Assembly: GCA_965153455.1 (NCBI GenBank) | Contig: OZ234496.1 | Span: forward strand, 17,538,304-17,602,303 | Length of the DNA stretch: 64,000 nt | Direction: 5' to 3' | DNA from: Sphagnum compactum | Taxonomy: Eukaryota; Bryophyta; Sphagnopsida; Sphagnales | Notes under the pieces: generated by a model | Databases searched by the model: none | Told to the model about the DNA's origin: nothing | What the model saw: the letters and a program-made list of their open reading frames with translations, nothing else | Shown here: one piece after another, positions 61,691 to 64,000 of the stretch | How positions within the stretch are numbered: the first letter of the stretch is position 1 | Layout: each line of letters starts with the position of its first letter | Translations under genes and position numbers: made by a program

Positions 61691-61924
61691 TTTTTTGGCT
61701 TTTTGTCTTTCCTTATGCCCAATACATTGAAGGGTCCAATTACCAAAGATAGGCTATCATTTCCAACAAATGAATGGGTGGCTTTGGGGCTAGTCTACCC
61801 CTAAACTTATTATTGCCCTATGTTTTCAAGTCTTTCTAGTTGATTTAAAGGGGTCAAGAGAATTTTACTATTCTTGTATTGTGGGTTTTTTGTGGGGAGC
61901 CAACACCTGCACTTGCTATCCATT

Positions 61925-62390
61925 CATGTTCCCATTAATTATTTTGATGTTGTTGTGTTTTGGAATAATTTCAAAAAGATCATCTAAGTTTACCACTTGA
62001 CGTTGAAGCATCATCCGAACACCCTAATCAATGTCACCAATTGCAGCATTCATTTTTGTTGTGTCACTTAAAATGTTATGACAATGTTCATACCATGACC
62101 ATGAAGAAAGAAGAGCACATGTGACATTACAAGTTTCATCTTCTTCACAATATTTTCCTTGCATTTTGTTGATCTTGTTTCGATCTTGCTTCCAAGTTCG
62201 CAACACCTCATTAAAAAATGTTGCATTGATTTTGTTTACAAACTCTTTACAATCCTTTATAGCCAAGGCCTGCATGTAATACTCCCAATGCTTGTCCTCC
62301 CATAAATCAATCATCATCTCCAATTTGACATGTGTTCATAACCTCCTATCAACTTGCGGTCTTTCAAGAAGTTGAGGTACCCCTAACCCC
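61925..62390 (-). pseudogene. Unidentified coding remnant
   Basis: The minus strand has a coding-like frame of about 99 codons (62323-62024) with 'WEDKHWEYYMQALAIKD' and 'ALLSSWSWYEHCHNIL'. It continues past a TAG (62024-62026) into 'GVRMMLQRQVVNLDDLF' to about 61925. An upstream segment near 62330-62390 reads 'YLNFLKDRKLIGGYEH' in another frame, so a frameshift has occurred. I do not recognise the family. It could be an old transposase-derived or host gene fragment. Confidence 0.4.
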
Positions 62391-62409
62391 ACATTGACAC
62401 ATTAACCTT

Positions 62410-62564
62410 AAACCCTAAAAAAAAAGAACTTAGTATCCCCAAAAGATTAGCTCATGAATGAACCTGACAAGTTTTCATCCATTTGCCGCATGTACCCGAG
62501 GCAACTGTCGCGGTCAGCCATCTGTGCTCCTTGTACAGTTTTCTAGGGTTTCCTTCTAGGGTTT
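62410..62564 (+). promoter_or_regulatory. Telo-box cluster before the THUMP gene
   Basis: AAACCCTAA is at 62410-62418. The reverse form TAGGGTTT is at 62544-62551 and 62557-62564, just upstream of the ATG. Telo boxes are known in plant promoters of translation and ribosome-related genes, which fits a tRNA-modification gene. Confidence 0.6.
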
Positions 62565-62593
62565 TGCTCCTCTCTTCTCATCAGCTGGTTTCT

Positions 62594-63732
62594 ATGCTTT
62601 CGACTGCGAAGGGCACCATGGCTGCAGCAGCTGCAGCCAAAGATTCAGCGGGTTGTCACCGTGTTGAAGAACGTGATGCAATAGCAGTGGAGCATGGGAG
62701 TAGTGGCAAGACGATAGCAACAGAAGGAGGAGGAGGAGGAGGAGGAGGAGGAGACGACAGCGATGTACGCGACATGCCGCCGTGGGAGCAGCATGGGGGC
62801 GTCATCAACATGCCTCGCTACCTCTACGGCGCCAATGCTGCTCTGCTGCAGGGTTCCCATCCTGGTTTCCTCATCACTTGCGCTTACCGTAAGCATTTTA
62901 TGCGCTTTACACATTCCGTGGTTTCTCTTTCTCTTTTCCTTTTCTCTGGAGTCCCGAAGGTTTTTGTGGCTGATTTTTTTGATCGCTCAGCATTATGGTA
63001 GCCTCTTGGTGGTGGTAAGGAATTGTGCTCCAATTCTACTAGACTTGTTTTAGTTGCCACCCACTGTAGACAAATTCCATGCTCTATTCCTGTAGCTGGG
63101 TCAAATGGTAACCTATCTAAAGTAGAGGGACCAATGGGGTTTTCAATTCCTTGAGAGGGGAAGAACTGGGGGCCCAATTTTGAGTGCAGTCTGGCAGTCA
63201 AAAATTGCCATTTTTTAGAACAAGGCAGTAGATCTAGAGACGAAGAGGCACTTTAGTCACAGTCATGTTTTTTTTCCTACTATGCAATATCTGATGTGCC
63301 TACAGAGATGGAAATTTTAGTTGTATTGATGTATTTATACAATTTTGCAATTAGAGACCTGGTTTTATTATGTGATTTTGAAAATGGATTTAATAGAATT
63401 TCGTTACTTTGCGGATACCACTGGAAGAGGGGATAGGGGGTGAAAGCAGGCCCAAAGACAGGGTGAAGACGGGGTGACTTTACAATTAACTCTAAGATCA
63501 GATACCCACCCAACAATGGGTGAAACCTAAAAAAATCAATTGGGGAAATTTCCACTAAAATCCTTTTCAATTAGGTGAAAAGGATTGTTGGGTGCATCAT
63601 GTCAAGCTCTGTTCATTGTCTGCCATTTTTCTGCCAGTGTACTAGACCAATGCTCAGAACTTGGAAGGGATGTGGCGGAGGGTAGGACGTGAGAAAAGTA
63701 CCACGAAAGAAGCCATGGCCCTTCTTCAAGAG
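62594..63732 (+). CDS. THUMP-domain protein (TAN1/THUMPD1-like), 5' part
   Basis: Exon 1 runs from ATG 62594 to 62888 (98 codons plus one base). It holds an Ala-rich start, a Gly run from a GGA microsatellite (about 62727-62752), and 'PWEQHGGVINMPRYLYGANA' followed by 'HPGFLITCAY'. This is the N-terminal signature I associate with plant THUMPD1/TAN1 homologues. The donor GTAAGC is at 62889. Exon 2 is 63686-63732 (47 nt, acceptor 'gagggtag', donor GTTTGT) and continues in phase with 'RREKSTTKEAMALLQE', matching the REKSATKEA-type continuation of the family. Further exons lie beyond the window. TAN1/THUMPD1 is the RNA-binding adaptor for N4-acetylcytidine formation in tRNA Ser/Leu by the Kre33/NAT10 acetyltransferase. 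An ATG at 62618 is an alternative start. Confidence 0.8.
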
Positions 63733-64000
63733 GTTTGTGTCAAAGTCATTTGTACCTTTCTTCTTCCCATGATGGTTCTTTCCCCTCTTAAATCTATCCT
63801 CTATGCTTCTGGTCTTGAATTGTGCACCTAAAGGCTCTACTCTGTAATGTTGAGCTCAGCAGTTTCATGAGAAATGAATGCTGGAAAAGGCAATTGGTTG
63901 CATTGATCACTGCACATCATAAGAACAACAGAAGAGACGATTACTGATCTTTCCCTGGGATTCTTGGATCTCCTTCTTCATCACTAGTGAGTGGAGCTCT
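63733..64000 (+). other. Intron 2 of the THUMP gene to the window end
   Basis: After the GTTTGT donor at 63733 no further exon in frame was recognised before the window ends. Confidence 0.5.

Overview
The window is nuclear DNA of a land plant. It is AT-rich, its genes are widely spaced, and the one fully resolved multi-exon gene has canonical GT-AG introns. The recognisable families (AMY3-type plastid alpha-amylase, plant THUMP/TAN1 protein, RAF/TKL-like kinases, ORANGE and carotenoid-cleavage-dioxygenase fragments) are all at home in plants. The lineage-specific look of the two intron-poor kinases and the mixture of repeats suggest a non-flowering plant such as a bryophyte, lycophyte or fern, but that is inference.

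Layout. 1-4.2 kb: low-complexity, gene-free DNA. 4.25-5.3 kb: exon fragments of two carotenoid-related genes, the last two exons of a carotenoid cleavage dioxygenase and a rearranged duplicate of ORANGE exons. 5.3-10 kb: a decayed Helitron (Rep plus helicase) with several in-frame stops and a frameshift. 11.8-13.3 kb and 24.8-26.0 kb: two related kinase-like genes on the + strand. The second keeps its catalytic motifs; the first looks like a pseudokinase. Between them lie a fossil hAT-type transposase (19.7-21.9 kb), tandem repeats and tRNA-like SINE heads.

28.1-33.5 kb (- strand): a 13-exon gene reconstructed here exon by exon, with every phase consistent. It encodes 888 residues: a transit-peptide-like start, a long Ala/Glu-rich coiled coil and a complete GH13 alpha-amylase domain. 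37-43 kb: a 547-bp-offset direct repeat, four copies of a 190-bp satellite, a 27-bp minisatellite, a 140-residue orphan ORF and a 341-bp Harbinger-type MITE with TTA target duplications.

49.5-61.6 kb: a degenerate L1 LINE on the - strand, interrupted by an 8.46-kb Ty3/Gypsy LTR retrotransposon (53,081-61,545). Its 1,126-bp LTRs are about 99% identical, yet its gag-pol carries at least six in-frame stops and two frameshifts. This suggests that an already dead copy was mobilised in trans. 62.6 kb to the window end: the first two exons of a THUMP-domain (TAN1/THUMPD1-like) tRNA-modification gene, preceded by telo-box motifs.

The probably working host genes are the amylase (plastid starch breakdown), kinase 2, the THUMP gene, and possibly kinase 1 as a pseudokinase. 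They do not form an operon-like unit. Most of the rest is layered transposon debris.
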